Origin: DATBAT01 sp963824805
GTDB taxonomy: Bacteria > Acidobacteriota > Terriglobia > Terriglobales > Acidobacteriaceae
Assembly: GCA_963824805.1 (NCBI GenBank)
Contig: CAWGQZ010000069.1
Location: 1 to 64,000, forward strand
DNA: 64,000 bases
Direction: 5' to 3'
Shown: piece after piece, positions 54,638 to 64,000 of the stretch
Layout of the letters: every line of letters begins with the position of its first letter
Position numbering within the stretch: the first letter of the stretch is position 1
Made by a program: the position numbers and the translations under genes
Notes under the pieces: generated by a model
The model's database searches: none
The model's input: the letters and a program-made list of their open reading frames with translations, nothing else
Told to the model about the DNA's origin: nothing

Positions 54638-54768
54638 TGAGAACCGAGAACTGGAAACTAAAAACTAAATCCCAACCTGGTTCTTCTGTCGTCCCTAGGG
54701 GACTTTATCTTGTTTTCGCCTACCCAGGGCTTACGCCCTGGTCTGCATTCTTTAGCCCCTTTGGGGCT
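54638..54768. repeat. REP-like cluster of three hairpins between tuf and rpmG
   Basis: Three small palindromes follow one another: GTCCC/GGGAC (54691-54703), CCAGGGC-ttac-GCCCTGG (54724-54741) and AGCCCC/GGGGCT (54754-54768). A low-complexity stretch (GAGAACCGAGAACTGGAAACTAAAAACTAAA) lies just before. The words CCCAGGGC-TTAC-GCCCTGG and AGCCCC-ttt-GGGGCT strongly resemble repeats I recall from Acidobacteria and Planctomycetes that are linked with REP-associated transposases. No such transposase is in the window. Confidence 0.6.
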
Positions 54769-54840
54769 CTTCGTTCAACTCGGCAAGCTGATTGCCAAAT
54801 GCTGATCTCTGTCCACTACTCTTTCAGCAAACAATCTCGC

Positions 54841-56028
<1,188 letters not shown>

Positions 56029-56061
56029 TTCTGTTCGTGCCTCTTTCCCTCAAATTCTTGG

Positions 56062-56133
56062 AGCGGGAGACGGGAATCGAACCCGCGACCAACAGCTTGG
56101 AAGGCTGTGACTCTACCACTGAGTTACTCCCGC
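56062..56133 (-). tRNA. trnG: tRNA-Gly (TCC)
   Basis: Acceptor GCGGGAG/CTCCCGC, anticodon loop CTTCCAA (anticodon TCC), T-arm with TTCGATT and discriminator T. CCA is encoded at 56059-56061. It lies directly upstream of tuf. Confidence 0.95.
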
Positions 56134-56213
56134 CCTTAAAATCGCCGTTGGTCGTTGGTCGTTCGCCCCTGACGAATCCTTCGACATCGCCAACCAACGC
56201 CCTCAATCTCTGG

Positions 56214-56286
<73 letters not shown>

Positions 56287-56298
56287 CTTGCTACTCCG

Positions 56299-56475
56299 CT
56301 ACTCTTCGCCATCCTTATCCGGGTGCAACACGTCGTTTCGCCGCATCCAGGTCCGGAACGCGAACATTGCCAGGATTGCTAACACCGCAAGCCGGATGCG
56401 CTGGTCACCCAGGGTCATCCACGACAAAATCCCAAGGGCGACGTACGCCGCGAACGCTAGCAATAACCGGTTCAC
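56299..56475 (-). CDS. Possible small two-helix membrane protein between tRNA genes
   Basis: From a GTG at about 56475 the frame gives about 58 residues with two hydrophobic helices (LLLAFAAYVALGILSW and LAVLAILAMFAF) and a charged tail RTWMRRNDVLHPDKDGEE. The pattern is membrane-like and the gap between tRNA-Tyr and tRNA-Thr is otherwise empty, but there is no good ribosome site and no family. The longer frame runs into tRNA-Tyr and cannot be real at its start. Confidence 0.4.
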   Translation of the reverse strand: MNRLLLAFAAYVALGILSWMTLGDQRIRLAVLAILAMFAFRTWMRRNDVLHPDKDGEE

Positions 56476-56485
56476 TCTCAACTGG

Positions 56486-56571
56486 TGCACAGGGAAGGAT
56501 TCGAACCTTCGTACCTCACTAGGAGGGACAGATTTACAGTCTGTTGGCTTTAACCACTCACCCACCTGTGC
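56486..56571 (-). tRNA. trnY: tRNA-Tyr (GTA)
   Basis: A class II tRNA with acceptor GCACAGG/CCTGTGC, anticodon loop CTGTAAA (anticodon GTA), a long variable arm, T-arm TTCGAAT and discriminator A. CCA is encoded at 56483-56485. Confidence 0.95.
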
Positions 56572-56798
56572 AAGAAACGCCGATCCTCCGGCCTACCCTA
56601 GCCCGGAATCAGGCCACCATTCGCGCGCGTCTGCCAAGGCTCTGCCTCGACCCTCTGACACAAATAGAAGAACAGTGAGTGTGCGCAGGAACGGTAGCGC
56701 AAACCGCCACTTGGAAGTTCTCTATGGAGTGTTATTGGAAAAAACTATGCCGCCACCGCGCCGCGTAATATCCTGCGTTTCCGGAAACTGTTATCTGG
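56572..56798. other. Gap between tRNA-Thr(TGT) and tRNA-Tyr
   Basis: About 225 bases in the middle of a tRNA operon. No gene or clear terminator is visible. The spacer is unusual in length but the tRNAs on both sides read in the same direction. Confidence 0.35.
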
Positions 56799-56871
56799 AG
56801 CTGGCGAAGGGATTTGAACCCCTGACCCTCTGATTACAAATCAGATGCTCTACCGACTGAGCTACGCCAGC
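56799..56871 (-). tRNA. trnT: tRNA-Thr (TGT)
   Basis: Acceptor GCTGGCG/CGCCAGC, anticodon loop TTTGTAA (anticodon TGT), T-arm TTCAAAT and discriminator T, with CCA at 56796-56798. It is the first tRNA of the tuf operon in transcription order. Confidence 0.95.
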
Positions 56872-56940
56872 AGTCGGGGACGCAGCCCTCCCGGGCAAAT
56901 ACCTCCCCAGATCCCTTCCTGATGTCCGGGACAATTTTAA

Positions 56941-56969
56941 AAGTTATCACAACGGCATAGCACGTGCAA
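56941..56969 (-). promoter_or_regulatory. Possible promoter of the tRNA-tuf operon
   Basis: On the minus strand TTGCAC (56964-56969) and TAACTT (56941-56946) are 17 bases apart, which matches sigma-70 spacing, about 70 bases before the first tRNA. The boxes are only moderate matches. Confidence 0.4.
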
Positions 56970-57124
56970 CCGCAGTAAGCCCTTCGTCGGGGCGACCGTT
57001 CCTACACGCCAGGCGGTGGGTGCTCCCCACTCTTGAAGCAGGCCGCCAAACATCGGTAAGTGCTATCATAACGGCTCCGGTCGTCACATTTTGGAGCTTT
57101 CCCGAGGCTTGGCGGCCATTTTTG

Positions 57125-58186
57125 ATGCGCATACGACGCAGCTTTCCCATTTTTCTGGCCGTTGTCCTGGTTGGGGCGGCGGTTGCGGTGATGGTAGCGC
57201 TGCGCAAACACGCGCCGCCTGAGGCCGCCCGCCTTCTCCCCGGGGCCGATGGTTTTCTCTACATCAATCTACAAAGCATCCGTCGCGCCAACATGGGGGC
57301 TGAACTTCCGCCGATCTCCCATGAGCCTGAATATGAAGAGTTCATTCAGGCTACCGGCTTCCAGTTCGAGCGCGACTTGGATGAAGCTGCCTTTGCCATC
57401 CATAACATGGTGCCGCCCGAAGGAGCGAAGATAGGTCCGCCTATCCGGTTTTCTGAAGTCCTGGTGGGAAAGATTCAGGGCGAGCGCCTGCGGGATTATC
57501 TGAAGAAGATTTCAAAGTCGATCGAGGATTACGATTCCATCAATATTTACAACATTCCTCTGGAGGGCCGGGTCTTGCGTGTAGCCGTGATCGGCGTCGA
57601 CACGGTCGCGGCCTCGAACCATGACGATCCAGAGGTATTGCGGGGGATCATCGACCGCTCACGTAAGCTGGCGTCGCCCTTCGGCGGGCCGGCCTTGCTG
57701 CGAAAGTATTACAAGTTTGTCCCCTTCTCGGACCGTTACGTTCCCTACGCCGGATTGGCGTGGACAATCTTCAAAGTGGAACCAGCCAGCGGAAGTGGGC
57801 CTCCTCCTACTGGCGGCTTATCATTGTTATTTACCAAGCCTGCGGTCATGGTGGCATCGGTACGGGCATTGAACGGGGTGCGAGTACGGACCGAGGCGTT
57901 TGCCGCCAGCGAACAGGACGCTAAACAGGCGGCGGAGAAGACCAACACCTTTCTTAATGTGCTTCATTCGGCGGAAAGCGTTTCAGGCGAACATGGGTCT
58001 GACCCGGATGTAAAAAGTTTCTTCGATAGTCTGACAGTCGAACAAAGCGGAGACCGGGTGCTGGTGACTGCTACTGCGCCGATTTCCTTCATCCGCAAGG
58101 CTTTGACATCGCCGCCGGGTGGCCTTTCCTCTTCCGTGCCTGCTGTAAAACCGGACACTAAAGCCGAGAAACCGCCGTCCAAATGA
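57125..58186 (+). CDS. Membrane-anchored conserved hypothetical protein
   Basis: A 353-residue protein with one N-terminal membrane helix (RRSFPIFLAVVLVGAAVAVMVAL) and a large outer domain. The latter has segments such as LLPGADGFLYINLQSIRR and VGKIQGERLRDYLKKISKSIEDY, and a Pro-rich tail. The fold resembles DUF3352-type proteins, but I am not sure. ATG 57125 is preferred to 57020, since residues before it do not look like a protein start. It diverges from the tRNA operon and precedes ccdA by about 110 bases. Confidence 0.6.
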   Translation: MRIRRSFPIFLAVVLVGAAVAVMVALRKHAPPEAARLLPGADGFLYINLQSIRRANMGAELPPISHEPEYEEFIQATGFQFERDLDEAAFAIHNMVPPEGAKIGPPIRFSEVLVGKIQGERLRDYLKKISKSIEDYDSINIYNIPLEGRVLRVAVIGVDTVAASNHDDPEVLRGIIDRSRKLASPFGGPALLRKYYKFVPFSDRYVPYAGLAWTIFKVEPASGSGPPPTGGLSLLFTKPAVMVASVRALNGVRVRTEAFAASEQDAKQAAEKTNTFLNVLHSAESVSGEHGSDPDVKSFFDSLTVEQSGDRVLVTATAPISFIRKALTSPPGGLSSSVPAVKPDTKAEKPPSK

Positions 58187-58299
58187 GCTTTGCCGGGCGG
58201 TCGGTAAACTAAAAGCTCAACCTTCCGTAACTTCCGCTCGCCTTCAGGACTCAATTGGTTAGCGGCAACACCAAGCCTGAGCAGGTACAATACCCACGC

Positions 58300-59022
58300 A
58301 TGCACAACCTTCCGTTGCCAATAGCAGCGTTCGCTGCAGGACTGATCTCTTTTCTGTCGCCCTGCGTCCTGCCGCTGGTTCCCGGCTATGTGTCGCTGAT
58401 CTCGGGGGCGGGAGTGGAAGAGTTGCAGGCGCAGCAGGCAGGTTTGCTGCGCAAGGTCATGCTGAACTCGATTGCCTTCATCCTCGGATTCAGCGTTGTG
58501 TTCATCACCCTGGGTGCGATTTCGACCAGCGTGGGGCAGTTGTTGGCTCGCTACAAACACAGCCTGGCACAGGTCGCCGGCGTGGTGATCATTCTTTTCG
58601 GGCTTCACCTCACCGGGTTGCTGCGTATTCGCGCGCTTTACGCTGATAAGCGGCTGCATAGCGTCAAGGGCGGGGCCACAGTATGGGGATCTTTTGTCAT
58701 CGGTTTTGCCTTTGCCTTTGGGTGGACGCCATGCGTGGGACCGATCCTGGCTGTGATTCTCACCTTCGCTTCTCAGCAGGACTCGGTAGCAAAAGGCATT
58801 GGGCTTCTGACTATTTACTCGATGGGGCTAGCGGTGCCTTTTCTGCTGACGTCATTAGGAATTGAAAGATTTCTAAAGTTCTACAGCCGCTTTCGTGCCC
58901 ATATGCACGCGGTCGAGATTGCCAGCGGCGCGCTCTTGATCGTGCTGGGTGTGTTGCTGGTGTTCGGGAGATTTACAATTATTTCAGGATACCTGTCGTT
59001 CTTGAACCGGTTCGCCCTGTAG
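58300..59022 (+). CDS. ccdA: Cytochrome c biogenesis protein CcdA
   Basis: CcdA takes electrons from cytoplasmic thioredoxin across the inner membrane. The 240-residue protein has six membrane helices, with the two reactive cysteines in LSPCVLPLVPGY and WTPCVGPIL. ATG 58300 (MHNLPLPIAAFAAGLISF) is the family start. It is the first gene of ccdA-tlpA-dsbD-alpha, so the three domains of E. coli DsbD occur as separate proteins here. Confidence 0.9.
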   Translation: MHNLPLPIAAFAAGLISFLSPCVLPLVPGYVSLISGAGVEELQAQQAGLLRKVMLNSIAFILGFSVVFITLGAISTSVGQLLARYKHSLAQVAGVVIILFGLHLTGLLRIRALYADKRLHSVKGGATVWGSFVIGFAFAFGWTPCVGPILAVILTFASQQDSVAKGIGLLTIYSMGLAVPFLLTSLGIERFLKFYSRFRAHMHAVEIASGALLIVLGVLLVFGRFTIISGYLSFLNRFAL

Positions 59023-59035
59023 GTAGGAGTGTTCT

Positions 59036-59617
59036 GTGAAACGTGATCCAGTCATCATTCTCGTAGTGGCCATGGTGGTCACGATCATGCTTGTGTTCGG
59101 CCTGCAGATGGCGCGCAAGTCTTCGCCAGACCCGTCCGAAGCCGCCAATAAGGGAATGCAGGGAAAAGCTGCGCCTGATTTTGAACTCAAGGCACTGGAT
59201 GGGAAGACGGTCCACTTGTCCGATTACCGAGGCAAAGCTGTGCTGCTGAATTTCTGGGCTACCTGGTGCCAGCCTTGCAAGATTGAAATGCCCTGGTTCG
59301 CAGAGCTGCAAAAGCAATATGGCCCCGAGGGATTGCAGATCGTCGGCATTGCGGTCGATGAAGATGCGAGCACGCAGGATCTGGCTGACTTCGCCGGAAA
59401 GTTGGGAGTGAACTATCCCATTCTTGTGGGCAAAGAGTCGGTGGAGGATTTATTTGGCGGGGTGCAATTCCTCCCGGCGACTTTGTACATCAACCGCGAA
59501 GGCAAGATCGTCGATAAGGTATTTGGCCTGAAGGGTCGCGGAGAGATTGAGGACAGTATTAAGAAAGCCCTCGAACCCGCCCGCGTAGCTCAGGTTGTAA
59601 ATCAACCCGGAAAATAA
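59036..59617 (+). CDS. resA: Membrane-anchored thiol-disulfide oxidoreductase (ResA/TlpA type)
   Basis: A 193-residue protein with an N-terminal anchor (VIILVVAMVVTIMLVFGLQM) and a thioredoxin domain with the active site WCQPC in NFWATWCQPCKIEMPW. ResA reduces the haem-binding cysteines of apocytochrome c. The start is GTG 59036 with GTAGGAGT upstream, 13 bases after ccdA. Three bases later the dsbD-alpha gene begins, so the three genes form one unit. Confidence 0.9.
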   Translation: MKRDPVIILVVAMVVTIMLVFGLQMARKSSPDPSEAANKGMQGKAAPDFELKALDGKTVHLSDYRGKAVLLNFWATWCQPCKIEMPWFAELQKQYGPEGLQIVGIAVDEDASTQDLADFAGKLGVNYPILVGKESVEDLFGGVQFLPATLYINREGKIVDKVFGLKGRGEIEDSIKKALEPARVAQVVNQPGK

Positions 59618-59620
59618 GCG

Positions 59621-60166
59621 ATGCGCTATCGCGCCGCCAAAACTTCAGTTATCGCCGCTGTGCTGTGCGTGCCCTTATTGGCGCAGGACTTCTCTCAGCA
59701 CCGGCCTCCCTCAGTCAAAATGGCTGATGCAGGAGTGACCAATGTTACCCGCGGCAAGGCCGGCAATGTGACTTTGCACTTTGAAGTGGAGCACGGGTAT
59801 CACGTCAACTCCAATACGCCGACGGCAGAGTTTCTCATCCCCACTAGCTTGAAACTTACGGCACCGACCGACATCGTGATCGGCAGGATCACCTATCCCA
59901 AGGGCCGGGAGATGAGTTTCGAGTTCGCTCCGGATGAAAAGCTCAGCGTCTACAGTGGCGGTTTTGACATCGGCGTGGTGGTGCGGCCCTTGGTTGGCGT
60001 AGTGGCCGCAAAGTACGCGGTACGCGGCCAATTGAAATATCAGGCCTGCGACAAGGCTGCGTGTTATCCGCCGAAACAGTTACCTGTGGATTTCGGAATC
60101 CAGGTATTGAAGAATGCGCCGGCCGCGCACAAGAATCCTGCGCAGAGTCCGCACATTCACCGCTGA
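59621..60166 (+). CDS. DsbD N-terminal (alpha) domain protein
   Basis: A 181-residue exported protein with a signal peptide (VIAAVLCVPLLAQ) and the DsbD-alpha immunoglobulin-like fold. The pair of cysteines is in the family motif YQACDKAACYPPKQLP. The domain passes electrons from CcdA/ResA to periplasmic disulfide partners. In E. coli it is fused to DsbD; here it is separate but encoded just after ccdA and resA. The tail ends HKNPAQSPHIHR. Confidence 0.85.
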   Translation: MRYRAAKTSVIAAVLCVPLLAQDFSQHRPPSVKMADAGVTNVTRGKAGNVTLHFEVEHGYHVNSNTPTAEFLIPTSLKLTAPTDIVIGRITYPKGREMSFEFAPDEKLSVYSGGFDIGVVVRPLVGVVAAKYAVRGQLKYQACDKAACYPPKQLPVDFGIQVLKNAPAAHKNPAQSPHIHR

Positions 60167-60311
60167 CAATCCCGTGCAAAGGCGTCACATGTTCGGCCTG
60201 CCAGCGTCCGCCAGCCTGGCGGGCGCTACTATCCTCTTGGCAAATCCCACAGAAAAGCATCCTCGATCCACGTGGACCGGGTCGCCAAGGTATTGACCCG
60301 CATGCAGTCGA

Positions 60312-60566
60312 TCAAACCGGGCATGACGAGGGCACTTTGCTCACGGTATTCGCCAACGCGGGCGGATTGTCGACGGGAGTTGAGCGTACATTCGCCAGCC
60401 GGACTGCCCGTGTTTCAAAGTCATGCTCAAATTTCGTGCGGTCGGGAGGCCGGAGCGAGACCAGGATGGAAGAATTGCGATAGTCGAAGGCGAAATTGAT
60501 ATGATTCTCGAAATCTCCCAGCCATACCTGGAGTTCAGCGTTACCGACTGAGCTGAGCCCGATTTC
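60312..60566 (-). pseudogene. Possible remnant of a coding sequence without start
   Basis: The minus-strand frame from the stop at 60312 back to a TGA near 60567 reads like a protein (AELQVWLGDFENHINFAFDYR, SILVSLRPPDRTKFEHDFE) with GC-rich third positions. It has no ATG, GTG or TTG in a suitable place and overlaps the end of the APC permease. It may be a decayed gene, a frameshifted one, or chance. No family is recognised. Confidence 0.25.
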
Positions 60567-61839
60567 TCACCACCAGCCAGTTCACCAAAGCGATCGCCAG
60601 CATCGCCGCCACGATGATGGATCCGCTGCGATCGACCTGCGTCATCAGTCCCAGGCAGATTGCGACGCCAATCACGGCAAGGACATTTCCGCCGGGAAGG
60701 TAAAACATTGCCGCGCCAGGCTGGCGTTTGCGCAATACCGGCAGCGCCGCGCACACCAGTCCGTAATAGAACAAGCGCGCTACGGCCGACAGAGTCACAT
60801 TCCAGCTGAAGCTTCCCAGCAATGAGAGCAGCCAGGTGAGAATGGTGAACACGAGGATCGAGAAATAAGGTGTGCGGAAGCGAGGATGCACCGTAGCAAA
60901 GATCGAAGGAAAGTCGCCTCGCTCGGCGAGGGCGAATGTGATGCGCGGCACTGCGAGCAGGTTCGCACCCAGATATCCATAAACGGAAATTAGCGCGCCG
61001 ATCGCGATAAAAACAGCTCCGGCATTGCCGAAGATCAATCGCGCGACGTCCGCCAAGGGACGTTCGCTGTGCGCAGCATCCGGCAGCAGTCCAACTACCG
61101 CCCACTGCAGCGCAAAATAGAGCACCGTGCAGGTGACGAGTGCGATGAAAAGTCCAAAGGCCACGTCACCTTGCGGATTCTTCGCTTCCGCCATCGGGGT
61201 CAAGGCGGCCTCAAATCCGCCGTAAGCGAAGATCAGCAGCAACATTGCCTTCAACCATGCGTGGATATCACTCGCTCCCGGGGTTACGGGCAGACGATGC
61301 CCGGCCAGCAAATAGACGACTCCGGCAATGGCCACCACAATCAGTGGAACCAGTTTTGCCAGCGTGGTTACATTGCTGACCTGAGTACCAGCGCGTACAC
61401 CGCGCAAATTCACAACGGCGAGAATTCCCACCAGGAGGGTGAGAATTGCAAAACGCGGGAAGGGATCTTTGGCGTGCGGCCAGAACTCGCCGAGATAGAT
61501 GACAAAAAGATTCGCGTTGGCGGCTGGCGCAGTGAGACGCGCCAGCCACAACATCCATCCGGTTTCAATTCCTACCAGGCGTCCGAATGCGGCCCGGGCG
61601 TAGAGGTAGGGGCCGCCCGCTTCGCTGAACTGCGAAGCTACCTCGGCGAAACAGCCCATGATGATGGCGATAGCGCCTCCGGCCAAAAGTACGGCCCACG
61701 GACTCAAACTGCCGGTGAGCCCCGCAATTACCGAGGGCAGCCCGAAGACGCCGCTGCCTATTATGGAATTGATGGTCAGGGCAGCCAGACTCCACCTGCC
61801 GATGGCGCGTACGAGATGGGTTTCGGTCAGTTGAGTCAC
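60541..61839 (-). CDS. APC-family amino acid permease
   Basis: A 432-residue transporter with about 12 membrane helices. The first helix has the family motif NSIIGSGVFGLP, and ASQFSEAGGPYLYARAAFGRLVG follows. Amino acid and organic cation transporters of this superfamily import amino acids with protons or exchange them. The substrate cannot be inferred. ATG 61839 (MTQLTETHLVRAIGRW) is a normal start. It is transcribed alone, between the dsbD operon and an exported hypothetical protein. Confidence 0.88.
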   Translation of the reverse strand: MTQLTETHLVRAIGRWSLAALTINSIIGSGVFGLPSVIAGLTGSLSPWAVLLAGGAIAIIMGCFAEVASQFSEAGGPYLYARAAFGRLVGIETGWMLWLARLTAPAANANLFVIYLGEFWPHAKDPFPRFAILTLLVGILAVVNLRGVRAGTQVSNVTTLAKLVPLIVVAIAGVVYLLAGHRLPVTPGASDIHAWLKAMLLLIFAYGGFEAALTPMAEAKNPQGDVAFGLFIALVTCTVLYFALQWAVVGLLPDAAHSERPLADVARLIFGNAGAVFIAIGALISVYGYLGANLLAVPRITFALAERGDFPSIFATVHPRFRTPYFSILVFTILTWLLSLLGSFSWNVTLSAVARLFYYGLVCAALPVLRKRQPGAAMFYLPGGNVLAVIGVAICLGLMTQVDRSGSIIVAAMLAIALVNWLVVRNRAQLSR

Positions 61840-61913
61840 GTTGGCGTTTTTACCACAAGGGCAAGACGAGTGTCTGCCTGCCTGAACGGTGCAGAGCTAA
61901 GACGATATCTCTA

Positions 61914-62687
61914 TTAGTGCGGGCAGGTCACCGGAGCCGAATCAACCGGGTGTAGGGTAAGGTCACTAAGCTTGATATCCCTGTTCAACTTGATCTCGTC
62001 GGTAAAAATTTCGGCCACCTTCCTGTCGAAATGCAGATTGGAGCGGTGGCGTGGAAACATTACGCCGTCAGCAGGTTCCCAGTGGTCAAACTGCAAAGTC
62101 TGTTTGGACACGGGATGATTTGTATCGGCCAGAGAAACCTGCCGTTCCTCTACAGGTAGGAAGTCAGGGCCCAGGGTAATGTTCACTTCGTGGGAGGCGT
62201 CATCCTTGGTCGAAATGGCAATGACATTTGAAGCGGGAGAACTGAACAAGTTTTCCGGGTCGCGATCAGCAAGCCAGGTATTAAGATTCATTCCCTCCGC
62301 ATAGCCTTGGGCGAAACGCAGTTCGCGACCAGCCAGGTCAACCAGGGGCTTACCTGGCAGAATTTCCCAGCCCGCAGAACCGTCGAAGTATAGGACATAG
62401 GAATCACCCGGGCCGACCTGATCGATTCGAAGATACCTGGGACGGACAAAACGCACCCGTTTGAACACTGTGCCATGTGGCTTTCCATCATCATCCCAGG
62501 AATCCGCGTGCACGCACTCCTCAAAATCGCGGATGGATGCAATCCTGTCGGCGCCGCCTATCGCAGTCTGCATTTTATGGAACAATCCAAGGCCGTCTTG
62601 GCCGATTGATAATGAGGCGGACAGAAGCATCCAAGAAATCGCAGCAAATTTAAGACCTGAGCACAATTCCACGATTAGAGTAGACAC
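61914..62687 (-). CDS. Exported hypothetical protein
   Basis: An exported protein of about 250 residues with a hydrophobic N-terminus (FAAISWMLLSASLSIGQ) and a beta-rich mature domain (FKRVRFVRPRYLRIDQVGPGDSYVLYFDGSAGWEIL). It resembles small outer-membrane-lipoprotein-sorting-like (LolA-type) domains that test for a lipid, but this is a weak likeness. The start is uncertain: a GTG near 62687 or 62672, or a later ATG, each gives a signal-like N-terminus. The longer frame to 62792 is not convincing. Confidence 0.55.
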   Translation of the reverse strand: MSTLIVELCSGLKFAAISWMLLSASLSIGQDGLGLFHKMQTAIGGADRIASIRDFEECVHADSWDDDGKPHGTVFKRVRFVRPRYLRIDQVGPGDSYVLYFDGSAGWEILPGKPLVDLAGRELRFAQGYAEGMNLNTWLADRDPENLFSSPASNVIAISTKDDASHEVNITLGPDFLPVEERQVSLADTNHPVSKQTLQFDHWEPADGVMFPRHRSNLHFDRKVAEIFTDEIKLNRDIKLSDLTLHPVDSAPVTCPH

Positions 62688-62908
62688 CGCACGTCTTGGT
62701 TCAGTTCCTTGGACGCTCCATGGACGCAAGTCTGCACCCGAAAAGCATCTTTCCTTCACCGGGTACTCGGGCGGCAAGCCATGTAGGTACAATCCAAATC
62801 GGGAAAACTAGCTGACCTGGTCGTGCTCAGTCGCGATGCCTAATAATCGGATACAGCCACGCTGGTCAATTCCCTGTTGAACGCAAACTTGTAGCAGCAA
62901 ACCCGCCC

Positions 62909-64000
62909 ATGAGCGACGAAAAACGTGACCGCGAACTCGGGATGGGATGCCGCATTTCCCGCCGGGATTTTCTGAATGGCGTGGCAGTAGGCATCGGTGC
63001 GCTGGGTAGCGCTGGTTTCACCGGGCTGGCTTCGGGTGCTGGGGAAGCCACGCACCCTGGCCATCCTCCCGTGGCAGGTCTCTACCCGCCTGCACTCACC
63101 GGCATCCGGGGCAGCCAACCTGGCGCTTTTGACGTTGCCCATGCTCTGCGCGACAGCACGTTTTGGGAGACTGCGGGAGACCCCAAAAGCACAGGCGAAA
63201 GCTATGACTTGATCGTGGTGGGAGGCGGCATCAGCGGCCTGGCTGCAGCGTATTTTTTTCGCAAGCATGCCGGTCAAAAGGCACGCGTTCTCGTTCTCGA
63301 CAATCACGACGATTTCGGCGGACACGCCCGGCGCAACGAATTTCGAGTCGGGAAGCGTCTGCTTCTAAGCAATGGCGGCACCCAGTCAATAGAAAGCCCT
63401 TCCGAATACAGCGACAGGGCAAAGAGCCTGTTCAAAGACCTAGGGATTGAGACGAAACGGTTCTACACAGCCTACGATCAGAAACTCTACTCCCATCTGG
63501 GTACGGCTTGCTTCTTCGATCGTGAAACTTTTCGAGATGACCGGCTTGTGCCTGGCATGGGGTCAGTCCCCTGGCCGGAATTTCTCACTAAGACTCCGCT
63601 GCAACAAAATGTACGCCAGGAAATTGCGCGCCTTTACACCGAGAAAAAAGACTACCTACCGGATCTTTCACGACAAGAAAAGTTGGCTCGGCTGGCAAAG
63701 ATAAGCTATGCCGCTTTTCTTACTGACGTATGCATGGCCGATCCTGCAGTCCTCCCGTTTTTTCAAACCTACACTCATGATTTGTTTGCGGTTGGGATTG
63801 AGGCGATCTCGGCCCTGGCTTGCTACAGAAATCCGGACGATTATGGTGCTTGTCATTACCCAGGCTTCGATGGCATGGACCTGGGAGTTGAGGATGCAGG
63901 AAGAAGAGCCGTATATCTTTCACTTTCCCGATGGGAACGCTTCGGTCGCTCGTTTGCTGGTGCGCTCATTGGTCCCCGGTTCGATCTCTGGCCACACCAT
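62909..64000 (+). CDS. Tat-exported FAD-dependent oxidoreductase, spermidine dehydrogenase-like (3' end outside window)
   Basis: The gene starts with ATG 62909 and stays open to the window end (364 codons visible). The N-terminus CRISRRDFLNGVAVGIGALG is a twin-arginine signal with the usual RRDFL motif. A Rossmann FAD-binding motif follows at about residues 101-110 (VVGGGISGLAAAYFF), then NHDDFGGHARRNEF. The arrangement, including PPALTGIRGS before the FAD site, is like spermidine dehydrogenases (flavo-haem enzymes that oxidise polyamines), so that is my best guess. A haem site cannot be checked because the 3' part is missing. Confidence 0.75.
   Translation, partial: MSDEKRDRELGMGCRISRRDFLNGVAVGIGALGSAGFTGLASGAGEATHPGHPPVAGLYPPALTGIRGSQPGAFDVAHALRDSTFWETAGDPKSTGESYDLIVVGGGISGLAAAYFFRKHAGQKARVLVLDNHDDFGGHARRNEFRVGKRLLLSNGGTQSIESPSEYSDRAKSLFKDLGIETKRFYTAYDQKLYSHLGTACFFDRETFRDDRLVPGMGSVPWPEFLTKTPLQQNVRQEIARLYTEKKDYLPDLSRQEKLARLAKISYAAFLTDVCMADPAVLPFFQTYTHDLFAVGIEAISALACYRNPDDYGACHYPGFDGMDLGVEDAGRRAVYLSLSRWERFGRSFAGALIGPRFDLWPHH

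Noticed and set aside
61069..61917. 282-codon plus-strand ORF opposite the APC permease
   Set aside because: Antisense shadow of a membrane-protein gene; low-complexity polar composition and no ribosome site.

Overview
The window looks like chromosomal DNA of an Acidobacteriota member, most likely class Terriglobia (Koribacter or Acidobacteriales-like). This is an inference from gene content and family resemblance, not from a search. Supporting points are a moderately GC-rich genome, the many small secreted proteins of unknown function, the zinc-ribbon insertion in RpoB, TTG starts on housekeeping genes, and families of short palindromic repeats between genes. There is no transposase, phage gene or CRISPR array. 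Most of the window is core genome.

Region by region. 1-10.3 kb: the end of obg, a frameshifted TlpA-like secreted thioredoxin, a frameshifted aquaporin, a SYLF-domain protein, a receiver domain lacking its phospho-acceptor, a histidine kinase-receiver-PilZ fusion, an acyl-CoA dehydrogenase and a stand-alone PilZ protein. 10.6-14.5 kb: a GH20 hexosaminidase, a DUF983 protein and a cytochrome c/outer-membrane protein pair behind a perfect palindrome. 14.5-25.8 kb: prmC, tspO, prfA and DUF1385 (translation termination), an ATP-dependent DNA ligase, a JAMM peptidase next to a cysteine synthase, RNase HI, a phosphoesterase, an orphan OppD and an SPFH protein. 26.1-26.5 kb: a free-standing, tandemly duplicated structured element with a terminator-like end; this is the best candidate for something undescribed. 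26.6-34.7 kb: a sigma-factor gene without its sigma-2 region, pccB, ligA, a HIT protein, rpsA, two small secreted proteins and a LysW-like protein. 34.8-41.5 kb: an M28 peptidase, rhomboid, a hypothetical secreted protein, a hydrolase, pyk and yihY. 41.5-57 kb: the transcription/translation block, read on the minus strand as tRNA-Thr, tRNA-Tyr, tRNA-Thr, tRNA-Gly, tuf, rpmG, tRNA-Trp, secE, nusG, rplK, rplA, rplJ, rplL, rpoB, rpoC. 57-64 kb: a membrane-anchored hypothetical protein, a split DsbD operon (ccdA, tlpA/resA, dsbD-alpha), an APC permease, a secreted hypothetical protein and the start of a Tat-exported flavoprotein.

Six genes carry single-base frameshifts (one of them two), mostly at or next to short homopolymers, and four of the six lie in the first 8 kb. 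This could mean indel errors in the assembly or real decay; the reads would decide. Where joining two frames restores a known family I give the joined span and say so.

No complete new multi-gene system is evident. The observations most worth following are the tandem RNA-like element at about 26.16-26.49 kb, the structured rplL-rpoB leader, the 19-of-20 inverted repeat in the rpoB-rpoC spacer, the RpoB zinc-ribbon insertion, the truncated sigma factor overlapping pccB, and the RNase HI with an antitoxin-like tail.
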